Origin: Gluconacetobacter diazotrophicus PA1 5
GTDB lineage: Bacteria > Pseudomonadota > Alphaproteobacteria > Acetobacterales > Acetobacteraceae
Reading direction: 5' to 3'
DNA: 64,000 bases
NCBI RefSeq assembly: GCF_000067045.1
Contig: NC_010125.1
Span: 1,588,001 to 1,652,000, forward strand
How positions within the stretch are numbered: the first letter of the stretch is position 1; every line of letters starts with the position of its first letter. The notes under the pieces were generated by a model. That model worked only from the letters and a program-made list of their open reading frames with translations. It was not told where the DNA came from and ran no database searches. Both the position numbers and the translations under genes were made by a program. Below, piece after piece: positions 36,982 through 46,763 of the stretch.

Positions 36982-39372
36982 TTACGACCAGCGCCAGTCT
37001 TCGATTTCCGGCATGTCGCGTCCGTATTCGGCGATGTAGCGGGTGTGGTCCACCAGCTTGTCGCGGATGGCCTGTTTGGCGTAGGCGGCGCGGGTGGCCA
37101 GGCCGGGCACGCGGTCGATGACGTTCGAGACGATGTGGAACCGGTCGAGGTGGTTGCGCACCACCATGTCGAACGGGGTGGTGGTCGATCCTTCCTCGCG
37201 GAAGCCGTGGACGTGGAAGTTCCGGGCGTTGGCGCGGCGGTAGATCAGCTTGTGGATCAGCTGCGGATAGCCATGGAAGGCGAAGATGACCGGCTTGTCC
37301 AGCGTGAACAGCGCGTCGAAGGCGGAATCCGTCAGGCCGTGCGGGTGCTGGCTGGCCGATTCCAGCGTCATCAGGTCCACAACGTTGATGACGCGGATCT
37401 TCAGGTCCGGCGCGTGCTCACGCAACAGCTTGACCGCCGCCAGCGTTTCGATGGTGGGTACGTCGCCGGCGCAGGCCATCACCACGTCTGGTTCGCTGCC
37501 CTTGTCGTTGCTGGCCCATTCCCAGATACCGATGCCGGCGCTGCAATGGCGGATGGCGTCTTCCATGCTCAGCCATTGCGGTTCCGGCTGCTTGCCGGCC
37601 ACGATGACGTTGATGCGGTCCCAGCTATGCAGGCAGTGCGCGGCGGTGCAGAGCAGGGTGTTGGCATCGGGCGGCAGGTACACGCGGACGATATCGGCCT
37701 TCTTGTTGATCACATGATCGATGAAGCCGGGGTCCTGGTGGCTGAAGCCGTTATGGTCCTGGCGCCAGACATGCGACGTCAGCAGGTAGTTCAGCGAGGA
37801 AATCGACCGCCGCCACGGCACTTCGGCCGAGGTCTTCAGCCATTTCGCATGCTGATTCACCATCGAATCGACAATGTGGATGAACGCCTCGTAGCACGAC
37901 ATGAAGCCATGGCGGCCGGTCAGCAGGTAGCCTTCCAGCCAGCCCTGGCAGGTGTGCTCGCTGAGGATTTCCATCACATGGCCGTCGCGCGCCAAGTGGT
38001 CGTCATAATCCACCGTTTCCGCGTTCCACGCGCGGTTGGTGACGTCCAGCACCGCGTTCAGGCGGTTGGAATTGTTTTCGTCCGGGGCCAGGACACGGAA
38101 ATTGCGCGAGGGCAGGTTTTCCTTCATCACGTCGCGCAGCCACGTGCCCAGCACGCGCGTGCCCTCGCCCGTCACGCTGCCCGGCGTGGTGACCGGCACG
38201 GCGTAGTTCGCGATGTCCGGCAGTTTCAGCGGGTGGCGCAACTGTCCGCCATTGGCATGGGGGTTGTCGCTCATGCGCCGTGCGCCGGACGGGGCCAGGG
38301 CCGCGATGTCGGCGAACAGGCGGCCGGATTCGTCGAACAGGTCCTCGGGCTTGTAGCTGCGCAGCCAGGTTTCCAGCGCCTGCAGGTGCCCGGGCTTGGT
38401 CAGGTCCGAGAACGGCACCTGATGCGACCGCCAGTAGCCTTCGGTCCGCAGGCCGTCGATTTCCTTCGGCCCGGTCCAGCCCTTGGGGCTGCGCATGACG
38501 ATCATCGGCCAGGTGGGGCGTTCGGTCTGCCCGCCCTCGCGCGCCGCCTTCTGGATCGCGGCGATCCGGTCGAAGGCCAGGTCCATGGCCGTCGCCATCT
38601 TCTGGTGCATTGGGTCGGGGTCGTGGCCTTCGACGAAGATCGGATCGTACCCGTAGCCCCGCAGCAGCGCTTCCAGTTCGGGCTGCGGAATGCGGGCCAG
38701 GATGGTGGGGTTCGCGATCTTGTAGCCGTTCAGGTGCAGGATCGGCAGCACGGCGCCGTCGGTCTGCGGGTCGAGGAACTTGTTGCTGTGCCACGACGTG
38801 GCCAGCGGACCGGTCTCGGCCTCGCCATCGCCGATGACGCAGGCCACGATCAGGTCGGGATTGTCGAACACCGCGCCATAGGCGTGCGAGAGCGAGTAGC
38901 CCAGCTCGCCACCCTCATGAATCGAGCCCGGGGTCGTCGCCGCCGCGTGGCTGGGAATGCCGCCGGGGAAGGAAAACTGCTTCAGCAGTCGGCCCAGCCC
39001 GTTTTCGTCCTGCGACACCTCGGGGAAATATTCGCTGTACGTGCCTTCGAGGTACGTATTGGCCACGACGCCCGGCGCGCCATGCCCGGGACCGGCGATG
39101 AAGAGGATGTTGGCGTCCCGCGCGCGGATGATGCGGTTGAGGTGCAGGTAGAGGAAGTTCAGCCCCGGGGTCGTGCCCCAGTGGCCCAGCAGGCGCGGCT
39201 TGGTATGTTCCAGCTTCAGCGGTTCACGCAGCAGCGGGTTGGCCAGCAGGTAGATCTGGCCCACCGACAGATAGTTCGCCGCATGCCACCACCGGTTGAA
39301 CAGGCCGAGTTCCGCCGCCGACAGCGGCGTGGCCGTCAGGGGCGCGGTGGACAGGGGGGACATCTCGTTCAT
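36982..39372 (-). CDS. xfp: phosphoketolase (xylulose-5-P/fructose-6-P)
   Basis: This 796-residue TPP enzyme splits xylulose-5-phosphate or fructose-6-phosphate with phosphate to acetyl phosphate. Visible motifs are [18 protein letters not shown] (about residues 26-43), [37 protein letters not shown] (TPP-binding GDG), [15 protein letters not shown], and [20 protein letters not shown]. The start at 39372 is set by AAGGAACGAAG before ATG; the longer upstream ORF is not used. The acetate kinase gene lies upstream on the same strand (38-bp gap) and consumes the acetyl phosphate to make ATP and acetate. Confidence 0.97.
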   Translation of the reverse strand: MNEMSPLSTAPLTATPLSAAELGLFNRWWHAANYLSVGQIYLLANPLLREPLKLEHTKPRLLGHWGTTPGLNFLYLHLNRIIRARDANILFIAGPGHGAPGVVANTYLEGTYSEYFPEVSQDENGLGRLLKQFSFPGGIPSHAAATTPGSIHEGGELGYSLSHAYGAVFDNPDLIVACVIGDGEAETGPLATSWHSNKFLDPQTDGAVLPILHLNGYKIANPTILARIPQPELEALLRGYGYDPIFVEGHDPDPMHQKMATAMDLAFDRIAAIQKAAREGGQTERPTWPMIVMRSPKGWTGPKEIDGLRTEGYWRSHQVPFSDLTKPGHLQALETWLRSYKPEDLFDESGRLFADIAALAPSGARRMSDNPHANGGQLRHPLKLPDIANYAVPVTTPGSVTGEGTRVLGTWLRDVMKENLPSRNFRVLAPDENNSNRLNAVLDVTNRAWNAETVDYDDHLARDGHVMEILSEHTCQGWLEGYLLTGRHGFMSCYEAFIHIVDSMVNQHAKWLKTSAEVPWRRSISSLNYLLTSHVWRQDHNGFSHQDPGFIDHVINKKADIVRVYLPPDANTLLCTAAHCLHSWDRINVIVAGKQPEPQWLSMEDAIRHCSAGIGIWEWASNDKGSEPDVVMACAGDVPTIETLAAVKLLREHAPDLKIRVINVVDLMTLESASQHPHGLTDSAFDALFTLDKPVIFAFHGYPQLIHKLIYRRANARNFHVHGFREEGSTTTPFDMVVRNHLDRFHIVSNVIDRVPGLATRAAYAKQAIRDKLVDHTRYIAEYGRDMPEIEDWRWS

Positions 39373-39410
39373 CTTCGTTCCTTCCGAAACTGACATGCGG
39401 GGGGCGGACG

Positions 39411-40610
39411 TCATTCCCCCGCCAGGCAATCCGCGACGTGGCGGCGGATCATGCTTTCCTCGTCCGTGGGAATGACGCGGACCTCCACCGCGCTGTCCGG
39501 CGTGCTGATCACCGGGGCGTGGGCCGCGTTGGCGGCAGCGTCCAGGCGGAGCCCCAGCCAGGACAGGCGCGCGCACGCCGCCGCCCGGATCGGGGCGTCA
39601 TGCTCGCCGATGCCGGCGGTAAAGACCAGTCCGTCCAGTCCACCCAGCACCGCGACCATCGAACCCGCCTGCTGGACCAGGCGGTATGTGAACATCTCCA
39701 GCGCCTGGCGGGCGCCGTCATTCCCGGCCGCGCGTTCCTGCAGGTCGCGCATGTCGCTGGAAACGCCCGACAGGCCCAGCAGGCCCGACTGGCGGTACAG
39801 CACGTCCTCGATCCCCGCCACGTCCAGTTTTTCCGCGCGCAGCATGTACAGGATGACGCCGGGATCGAGCTGGCCGCAGCGCGTGCCCATCACCAGCCCG
39901 TCCAGTACCGAGAACCCCATCGTGGTCTCGATGCTGCGCCCCGCCTGCATCGCGCACAGGCTGGCCCCATTGCCCAGATGCGCCACCAGCGTGCGCCCGG
40001 CCGCCAGCCGGGGCGACAGGCCGGGCAGGCAGGAGGCGATATATTCGTAGGACAGGCCGTGGAACCCATACCGCCGCACCCCCTTGCGCCCATAGGCGTC
40101 CGGCAGCGCCAGCCGCGTGGCCGTGGCGGGCATGGTGTGGTGGAAGGCGGTATCGAAGCAGGCGACCTGCGGCAGGTCGGGATGCAGGGCCGTCAGGGCG
40201 CGGATCGGCCCCAGGCTGGCCGGCTGGTGCAACGGCGCGAACGGTGTCAGCGCGTCCAGCCGCGCCAGGACATCGGGCGTGATCCGCACCGGGGCGATGA
40301 AGTCGGGACCGCCATGCACCACCCGGTGCCCTACCCCGACCAGCGGAACGTCCCCCAGGTGCGAGGCCACCCAGTCAATCAGGCTGCCGACCGGGCCCTG
40401 ATGGGGATCGGCCCCTGTGTCGGGCCTGGGCCATGTCCGGTCGACCAGCACCGTACCGTCGGCGGCGGTGGCGCAAAAATGCGGATGGGTGGTGATGCCT
40501 TCCAGCTCGCCATGCGCGATGCGCTGCGCGCCGGATGCATCCTGCTGGTGGAACAGGGCGAACTTGATGCTGGAGGAGCCGGCATTGAGCGCGAGAATCG
40601 CCGTCGCCAT
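39411..40610 (-). CDS. ackA: acetate kinase
   Basis: This 399-residue ASKHA kinase makes ATP and acetate from acetyl phosphate. [15 protein letters not shown] (about residues 6-20), [67 protein letters not shown] and [14 protein letters not shown] are the expected motifs. It precedes phosphoketolase on the same strand, forming a short bypass of glycolysis typical of acetic acid bacteria. CCAGGTTCTTCC-type context and the ATG at 40610 define the start. Confidence 0.97.
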   Translation of the reverse strand: MATAILALNAGSSSIKFALFHQQDASGAQRIAHGELEGITTHPHFCATAADGTVLVDRTWPRPDTGADPHQGPVGSLIDWVASHLGDVPLVGVGHRVVHGGPDFIAPVRITPDVLARLDALTPFAPLHQPASLGPIRALTALHPDLPQVACFDTAFHHTMPATATRLALPDAYGRKGVRRYGFHGLSYEYIASCLPGLSPRLAAGRTLVAHLGNGASLCAMQAGRSIETTMGFSVLDGLVMGTRCGQLDPGVILYMLRAEKLDVAGIEDVLYRQSGLLGLSGVSSDMRDLQERAAGNDGARQALEMFTYRLVQQAGSMVAVLGGLDGLVFTAGIGEHDAPIRAAACARLSWLGLRLDAAANAAHAPVISTPDSAVEVRVIPTDEESMIRRHVADCLAGE

Positions 40611-40672
40611 GGAAGAACCTCCCCTGTTGATCCGCGGTACTCGTTTATCCTGTTACCGCCTGGGACGCGGGA

Positions 40673-40696
40673 CGGCATTGACGCGTGTCAATGCCG
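40673..40696. other. 24-bp palindrome between hpnG and ackA
   Basis: CGGCATTGAC and GTCAATGCCG form a perfect ten-base inverted repeat around GCGT, midway in the 133-bp gap between hpnG (upstream) and ackA. No T-run follows on either strand. It could terminate the hopanoid operon or serve as an operator for ackA-xfp. Confidence 0.5.
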
Positions 40697-40743
40697 GATG
40701 AGCAGACTGTAAGGCCGGGGCCTTGGCCACCAGTTCTTTACGG

Positions 40744-41484
40744 TTATCGGGGCCGGGGGTCGAGACCCGCCGCGAACCGGTCCCGCAGGATTTCGGTCGC
40801 TTTCGCGCGCGCGCGCGCCGCATCGCGGCCCAGCGCGATCAGGGCCGGAATCTGCGTCGGGCGGCGCAGGACACTGGCCAGGATGCGGCCCATTCCGATT
40901 CCGCCATCCGGCCCCAGGGCCAGCACCGCCGCGGGTGGCAGGCTGCGTTCCGCCGGATCGCAGACCACGCGCAGGACCGCGAACGGCACCCCGGCCCGCG
41001 CCGCGCCGTCGGCCACGAAACCGCTTTCCATGTCCAGCCCGGCACAGCCGGTACGGCGGAAACACGCCCCCTTGCGCCCCGCCGTCACAATCACGTCATC
41101 GCTGTGCAGCAGGTCGGCGGGGACGACATCCGGCCGGCCATGGCCCAGCCAGTCCAGCAATGCGGGATCGGCGGCCAGCCGCTGCCCGTCGGGCAGCAGG
41201 ACATGGCCCGGCACCAGCACCGCCCCGGGGCGCAGGGCGGGGTCCAGCCCCGCCGCCAGCCCGAAGGACAGCAGCGCGCCCACCCCCTGGCGCAGCAGGT
41301 CGGCCACGGCGGCACGCGCGCCCGGCGCCGTGGCACCGCTGATGCCGACGTGCGCCTGCGGGGCCGCCGCGCGGATCAGCGCGGCCTCGGCCTCCATCCC
41401 GACCACGACGCCCAGCGTGCCCGCCAAGGGCGCGCCGGAGGGGGAGAGGCGCGCCTGCGCGGGTGCCGAACCGTCGGGTGCCAT
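40744..41484 (-). CDS. hpnG: HpnG, hopanoid-associated nucleoside phosphorylase
   Basis: This 246-residue phosphorylase-fold protein removes adenine from adenosylhopane on the route to ribosylhopane and bacteriohopanetetrol. GTLGVVVGMEAEAALIR (about residue 22 on), LSFGLAAGLDPALRPGAVLV, and GLDMESGFVADGAARAGVPF (the DMES motif of the family) are visible. It is the last gene of the hpn operon, 11 bp after shc. Closing palindromic sequence lies 48 bp downstream. Confidence 0.9.
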   Translation of the reverse strand: MAPDGSAPAQARLSPSGAPLAGTLGVVVGMEAEAALIRAAAPQAHVGISGATAPGARAAVADLLRQGVGALLSFGLAAGLDPALRPGAVLVPGHVLLPDGQRLAADPALLDWLGHGRPDVVPADLLHSDDVIVTAGRKGACFRRTGCAGLDMESGFVADGAARAGVPFAVLRVVCDPAERSLPPAAVLALGPDGGIGMGRILASVLRRPTQIPALIALGRDAARARAKATEILRDRFAAGLDPRPR

Positions 41485-41495
41485 CCGCCTGTCCT

Positions 41496-43487
41496 TCAGA
41501 AGCCGAACGCGACGTGGCGGCTGTTGCTGGACGCCAGGTTGCGGTAGCGCGACAGGGCCAGCAGCGGAAAGAACTGACGGTATCCGTGATAGCGCAGGTA
41601 GAAGACCTTGGGGAAACCGACGGCGTTATAGGGTTCTTCGTCCCATTCGCCGTCATCCTTCTGCGTGCGGGTCAGGTAGGCCATGCCGCGCATCACCGCC
41701 GGGTCGTCGCGCAGGCCCACCGCCATCAGGCCCAGCACCGCCCAGGCGGTCTGCGACGGCAGGCTTTCGGTATAGATGCCCGGCGTGGCGCCTTCGTACG
41801 ACGCGCAATCCTCGCCCCAGCCGCCATCCTCGCGCTGGACCGAACGCAGCCAGTCCACCGCGCGCACGACCGACGGGTCGTCATGCGCCACGCCGGCGGC
41901 GTTATAGGCGCACAGCACCGACCAGGTGCCGTAGATGTAATTGGTGCCCCAGCGGCCGAACCAGCACCCTTCCCGTTCCTGGTCCGTGCGCAGGTAGGCG
42001 ATGCCGCGTTCGATCACCGGCCGGTCCTCGGGATGGCCGAGCTGCGCCAGGAACGAGATGCAGCGCGCCGTCACGTCGGCCGTCGGCGGGTCCAGCAGCG
42101 CACCGTGGTCGGCGAAGGGAATATGGTTCAGGAAATCGAGGTTGTTGTCGATATCGAACGCGCCCCAGCCGCCATTGCTGCTCTGCATCCCGATGATCCA
42201 CTGGCGCGCGCGCTCCAGCGCCTCGTCATTCGCGGGGTCGCCCTCGCGGTGCAGCACATGCCGACCACTGCCGTGTCGTCCACGTCGGGGTAGTAATCGT
42301 TGTTGTACTGGAAGGCCCAGCCGCCGGGGGGCACGTCGGGGCAGTTGATCGCCCAGTCGCCCTTCCCCGTTCAGGATCTGGCGCTCGCGCAGCCATTCGG
42401 CGGCGGCGGCCAGCTTCTTCTTCGTGTCCTCGGGGCGGATGCCCTTGGGGCCGGACGCGGCCTCGATCATCGCATGGCCGGCCAGGCCGGTGTCCCAGAT
42501 CGGCGAGACGCAGGGCTGGCAATAGGCCTCGCCGTCCAGTTCGACCAGCAGCCTGCGCACGGCCTCCCACGCCGTGGCGGCGCGCGGGTCGCTGTCGGGC
42601 ACGCCCAGGGCGCGATACATCATCACCGTGTTGGCCATGGCGGGATAGATCGCGCCCAGCCCGTCCTCGCCATTCAGGCGGGGTTCGATGAAATCGACCG
42701 CCGCCTTGATCGCGCGCTGCCGCGTGGCGTCGGGGATCAGCCGTTCGGCCGGGCGCAGGGCGATGTCCACATATTTGAACAGGCGCCCAAGCTGCGACCG
42801 GTAGGGGCCGCGAATCCAGTCCCGCACCTGGTCCGGCGGGGTGACGAACAGTTCGGGCACATGCACGTCGCGCGGATTGATCGCGCGCGGGCGCAGCGCG
42901 GCCAGCACCAGCAGCGGCGCGATGACCGTCCGCGACCAGTAGGACATGTTCCAGACCGAAAACAGCGCCTTGCGCGGCAGCAGCATCAGTTCCACCGGCA
43001 TCACCGGCGTCGCATGCCACGGGACCTCGCCGAACAGGGCAAGCTGGAAGCGGGTGAAGACGTTGCTGCGCTCGGCCCCGCCATGATCCAGGATCGCCGC
43101 GCGGGCGCGCGCCATGTGCGGGGCGTCGATATCGTCGCCGATCGCCTTCAGCGCGAAATAGGCCTTGACCGTGGCCGAGACGTCGAACTTGCCGCCGTGA
43201 TAGAGCGGCCAGCCGCCATGGTCGCCCTGGATGCGGCGCAGATAGACGCCGATCCGCTCCTCCAGCGCCGGGTCGATCCGGTCCAGGTAATGTTCCAGCA
43301 AGACATATTCCGCCGGGATGGTGGCATCGGCCTCCAGCTCGAACACCCAGTGCCCGTCATCCTGCTGCCGGCGGCCGAGTGCCGCATGCGCCGCATCGAC
43401 CGCCTGGTCGATGTCGGTCATCGGCACGATCCGGTCCGCCGCGCGGGACGGGGGGAGTTCGATTGTATCGGTCGCGTTCGCCATCAT
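41496..43487 (-). pseudogene. shc: squalene-hopene cyclase, catalytic segment frameshifted as written
   Basis: This class II triterpene cyclase (HpnF) converts squalene to hopene/hopanol. QW-type repeats are clear (GHWVFELEAD, GGWPLYHGGKFDVSA, SNGGWGAFDID, REGCWFGRWGTNYIYGTW, EDGGWGEDCASYEG). In the written frame residues near 375-410 read RLGDQLPRRAPRRLG, an unlikely sequence. The expected core PGGWAFQYNNDYYPDVDDTA, including the catalytic DVDD (42275-42286), is in another frame. An extra C at about 42361-42363 and a missing C at about 42257-42258 compensate, so the ORF stays open. The start at 43487 (MMANATD) follows GGAACAGGAA; GTG 43559 is an alternative. Confidence 0.93.
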
Positions 43488-43555
43488 TTCCTGTTCCCCG
43501 CCGGGCGGGACCTGTCCAAAAATTCCTGTATACGGATGTTTCGCACCCGGCGCGA

Positions 43556-44869
43556 TCACCCCGCCGGCATCCCCGCCATGTCGCGCGCGCGAAAGGCACG
43601 CACGGCAGCGGCGCCCGACCTGATGGCACCTTCGATTGTCGCGGGCAATCCCGTCGCCGTCCAGTCCCCGGCCAGGAACAGGTTGTCCAGCACCGTGCGC
43701 GTGCCCGGGCGCAGCCGTTCCTGCGCCGGTGTCGCGGCGAAGGTCGCCCGCCGCTCCCGCACCACGCGCATGGGGGGCATGTCCGCCGGCAGGGGATGGG
43801 CCAGGGCCGGATCGATTGCGGCCCGGACCTCGTCCCAGATCCGCGCCGCCAGGTCGTCATTGCCGCGATCGGCATAGCGGTTGGCGGCGCTGACCGTGAC
43901 CGACAGGATGTCGCCCTTGACGAATACCCATTCGCTGATCCCGCCGACGACGCCGATGAAGCGCGCCTGCGCCAGCGTGCCCAGCGCCACGGGCGCCTGG
44001 GGCAGGCGGAAATGGACGTTCAGGATGCTTTCGAACGCATCGGGCACCGGCAGGCCCGGCACGGCATCGGACAGCAGGTCGGCGGCCACCGGGGCGGGAG
44101 CCGCCATGATCACCGCATCGTCCGGCCCGACCGGAACCGCGCCCTCGGGCAGGCGCAGCGATGCGATGCGGCCACCCGTCACTTCGATACCGGACACCCG
44201 GCACCCGGTGCGGATTTCGGCCTTCAGCAGCGCCAGATGGTCCAGCGCGGGATCGACGAAGCTTTCGGACAGGCCGACGGCCGGGAAGCACGGAATGCAG
44301 GCCTGCCCGCCCTTGGCCAGGCTGTCGCGGATCACCGCGCCCAGCAGGGCCGCGCTGCCGGTTTCGCACGGCGTATTCAGCGCCGAGACCGCGAACGGTG
44401 CCAGCAGCCGCGCCGACAGCATGCCCGGCAGCAGGCAGTCGGACACGGTCTGGTCCGCCCCCGCCTGCATCAGCCGCGTCAGCGACCGGATTTCGCCCAG
44501 CCGCATGCCCGGCACCCGCCGCCGCCTGGACAGCAGCCAGAACGGCAGGCGGCCCCGCGACAGGTCCAGGGTCCAGCGCGACCGGTCGCCCAGGTCCACG
44601 AACGGGAAAATCGGCCGGCCGGGACCGACCAGGCTGCGTTCCGCGCCGATCAGGCCCAGATAGCGGAACACGGCGTCGTTCGCCGACAGCAGCAGATGGT
44701 TGCCATTGTCGATCCGGCAGTCGAGCTGCCGGTCGTAATAGGACCGCGCCCGCCCGCCGCAGGCCGGACCGGCCTCGTACACCGACACCCGCACGCCGCT
44801 GCCGGCCAGTTCGACCGCCGCCGACAGGCCGGCCAGGCCGCCGCCGACGATATGGACATGTCCCGCCAT
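43556..44869 (-). CDS. hpnE: HpnE, squalene-associated FAD-dependent desaturase/reductase
   Basis: This 437-residue amine-oxidase-fold flavoprotein reduces hydroxysqualene to squalene in the three-gene HpnCDE route. VHIVGGGLAGLSAAVELAGS (FAD-binding GGGxxG at about residues 5-24), EAGPACGGRARSYYD and the C-terminal LFLAGDWTATGLPATIEGAI are typical. The gene lies between hpnD (4-bp gap) and shc. Its stop is 69 bp upstream of the chosen shc start, and a GTG at its stop codon could start a longer Shc. Confidence 0.93.
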   Translation of the reverse strand: MAGHVHIVGGGLAGLSAAVELAGSGVRVSVYEAGPACGGRARSYYDRQLDCRIDNGNHLLLSANDAVFRYLGLIGAERSLVGPGRPIFPFVDLGDRSRWTLDLSRGRLPFWLLSRRRRVPGMRLGEIRSLTRLMQAGADQTVSDCLLPGMLSARLLAPFAVSALNTPCETGSAALLGAVIRDSLAKGGQACIPCFPAVGLSESFVDPALDHLALLKAEIRTGCRVSGIEVTGGRIASLRLPEGAVPVGPDDAVIMAAPAPVAADLLSDAVPGLPVPDAFESILNVHFRLPQAPVALGTLAQARFIGVVGGISEWVFVKGDILSVTVSAANRYADRGNDDLAARIWDEVRAAIDPALAHPLPADMPPMRVVRERRATFAATPAQERLRPGTRTVLDNLFLAGDWTATGLPATIEGAIRSGAAAVRAFRARDMAGMPAG

Positions 44870-44873
44870 GCGC

Positions 44874-45797
44874 CTAGCCCACCAGGGCGCGGGCGGCGAT
44901 CAGCAGTTTGCGCGGCCGCGACAGCGAAACCCGCCGTTCCGGGTGGCGCCAGCCCTGCTTTTCCTGCGCGGTCAGGATGGCGGAATAGGTGGCGCCCATC
45001 AGCCGCGCCGGCCGCATCGCGTGGCGGTCGCAGCGGGCCATCGCCCGGTGGGCGGCACGGAAATGATCGCGCGCCCGGCCGGCCAGCACGCGGCCCACGC
45101 CCTCCAGCCCCCGCGCGCGGACCGCGCGGGCGGCGTCCAGCGGCACGTCGAAGCGGGTCAGCAATTCGCGCGGCAGGTACAGCCGGCCGCGCTGGGCGTC
45201 CTCGGCCACGTCGCGCAGGATGTTCGTGATCTGCAGGGCGCGGCCCAGATGGAAGGCCACGCGGTCGGCCTCGGCCGACGCATCGCCGAACACCCGCACC
45301 GACAGGCGCCCCACCGCCGAGGCCACGCGGTCGCAATACAGGTCGAAGGTCGCTTCGTCGGGGGCGACGATGGGGCCCTGGGCGTCCATCATCATGCCGT
45401 CGATCACCGCGTCGAAATCGGCCTGCCGCAGGTCGAACCGGGCGATGACCACCGACAGCACGCGGTCCAGCGCGTCCGTCGCGCGCCCGGCATACAGGCC
45501 GGCGATCCGTTCGTGCCACGCACGCAGCAGCGCGCTCTTGTCCTCGGGCGTGCCGTCATCGTCCGCCACGTCGTCGACTAGGCGGCAGAAGGCGTAGACG
45601 GCATACATCCCGTAGCGCCGGTCGGGCGCCAGGATGCGCATGCCCTTGCCGAACGACGTGCCCGACGCGACGACCACGGATTCGACCTGCGCCAGATCGG
45701 CCGGATCACACCCAAGGGGGGCTGGCTCCGCCGTCCGTGCCCGCGCCGTGCGTATCCGTGTCAATCCCATTCCCGCCTTCCTGTTCCCGTCATGCAT
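44874..45797 (-). CDS. hpnD: HpnD, presqualene diphosphate synthase
   Basis: This 307-residue trans-isoprenyl diphosphate synthase-like enzyme joins two farnesyl diphosphates to presqualene diphosphate. YAFCRLVDDVADDDGTPEDK (about residues 70-89) is the first Asp-rich motif and ITNILRDVAEDAQRGRLYL (about 190-208) the second. PARLMGATYSAIL and the Arg-rich end fit the family. It sits between hpnC and hpnE in the operon. The start at 45797 (MHDGNRK) is reasonable. Confidence 0.93.
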   Translation of the reverse strand: MHDGNRKAGMGLTRIRTARARTAEPAPLGCDPADLAQVESVVVASGTSFGKGMRILAPDRRYGMYAVYAFCRLVDDVADDDGTPEDKSALLRAWHERIAGLYAGRATDALDRVLSVVIARFDLRQADFDAVIDGMMMDAQGPIVAPDEATFDLYCDRVASAVGRLSVRVFGDASAEADRVAFHLGRALQITNILRDVAEDAQRGRLYLPRELLTRFDVPLDAARAVRARGLEGVGRVLAGRARDHFRAAHRAMARCDRHAMRPARLMGATYSAILTAQEKQGWRHPERRVSLSRPRKLLIAARALVG

Positions 45798-45851
45798 CCG
45801 CCGACGCAGGCTGTGTAGGGCGGAATCGCGTTCGTGACAAAGCCTGGCCCC

Positions 45852-46763
45852 TCATGGCAGTACGCGCAGCGCCCCCAGCCCCGCCCGGAGCACGTCGCCG
45901 CGCGACAGTTTCACGCGCCCGGCCAGCGGGTCCTCGCGCCGCAGGCGCGCGGTCAGGCGCCGGGCCAGCCCCACGATCACCGCCGCCTCCAGCCGCATGC
46001 GCCGGTCGCGGACCAGGCCCGGCAGGCGGGCGGCTTCGTCGTTCAGGTCGTCCACCCGGTCCAGCAGGGCGTCGATCACCCGGCGCAGCCCCGGCGACGC
46101 CCGGCAGGCCCCCAGATCGTCCAGCGACGCGCCCTCGCGCGCCAGCCACGGCAGGGGCAGGTAGCACCGGTCCAGCGCCCGCAGGTCGGCAGCACAGTCC
46201 TGCAGATGGTTCAGCACCTGCAACGACGTGCACAGCGCGTCCGAAGGCGCGAAGGTGGCCGGGTCCTCGCCATGCAGGCACAGCAGGAAGCGGCCGACCG
46301 GATTGGCGGAATAGCGGCAATATTCGACCAGTTCGTCCCACGATTCGTACCGGTTCTTCACGGCGTCCTGGCGAAAGGCCACGATCAGGTCGGTCGCCGT
46401 CGTCACCGGCACGCCGGTCACGGCCAGCGCGTGGGCCACGCGCGCCGCCGTCTGCGCGTCGCGGCGCGGGGGCGCGGCCCGGCGGCCCAGCACCACGTCC
46501 TCCATCGCATTCAGCCGTGCGATCTTGGCGTCGGGCGCCAGCCGGTCGGTATCGACGATATCGTCGATCACCCGGGCGAAATCGTAATAGGCATGGACAT
46601 GCGGACGCAGCCGGCGGCTGATCAGCAGCGAGCCCACGGGAAAATTCTCGTCCTCCGCCCCCTTGCCGGACGAGACGTCCTCGGTCCCCCACACGCCCCC
46701 GTCGGTCGAGGGGGAGGAAGCTTCTTTCTGGCCCTGGATGGCGTTCACGTCATGTCCTGTCAT
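45852..46763 (-). CDS. hpnC: HpnC, hydroxysqualene synthase
   Basis: This 303-residue squalene synthase-like enzyme converts presqualene diphosphate to hydroxysqualene. HAYYDFARVIDDIVDTD (first Asp-rich region, about residues 57-73), AFRQDAVKNRYESWDELVEY and LNHLQDCAADLRALDR are visible. The start at 46763 (MTGHDVNA) overlaps the end of hpnB by 14 bp; a much longer upstream ORF is excluded because it only reads hpnB in another frame. It precedes hpnD by 54 bp. Confidence 0.92.
   Translation of the reverse strand: MTGHDVNAIQGQKEASSPSTDGGVWGTEDVSSGKGAEDENFPVGSLLISRRLRPHVHAYYDFARVIDDIVDTDRLAPDAKIARLNAMEDVVLGRRAAPPRRDAQTAARVAHALAVTGVPVTTATDLIVAFRQDAVKNRYESWDELVEYCRYSANPVGRFLLCLHGEDPATFAPSDALCTSLQVLNHLQDCAADLRALDRCYLPLPWLAREGASLDDLGACRASPGLRRVIDALLDRVDDLNDEAARLPGLVRDRRMRLEAAVIVGLARRLTARLRREDPLAGRVKLSRGDVLRAGLGALRVLP

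Noticed and set aside
36976-39393. 805-codon plus-strand open frame opposite phosphoketolase
   Set aside because: Antisense shadow of a highly conserved gene; no motif or ribosome site supports it.
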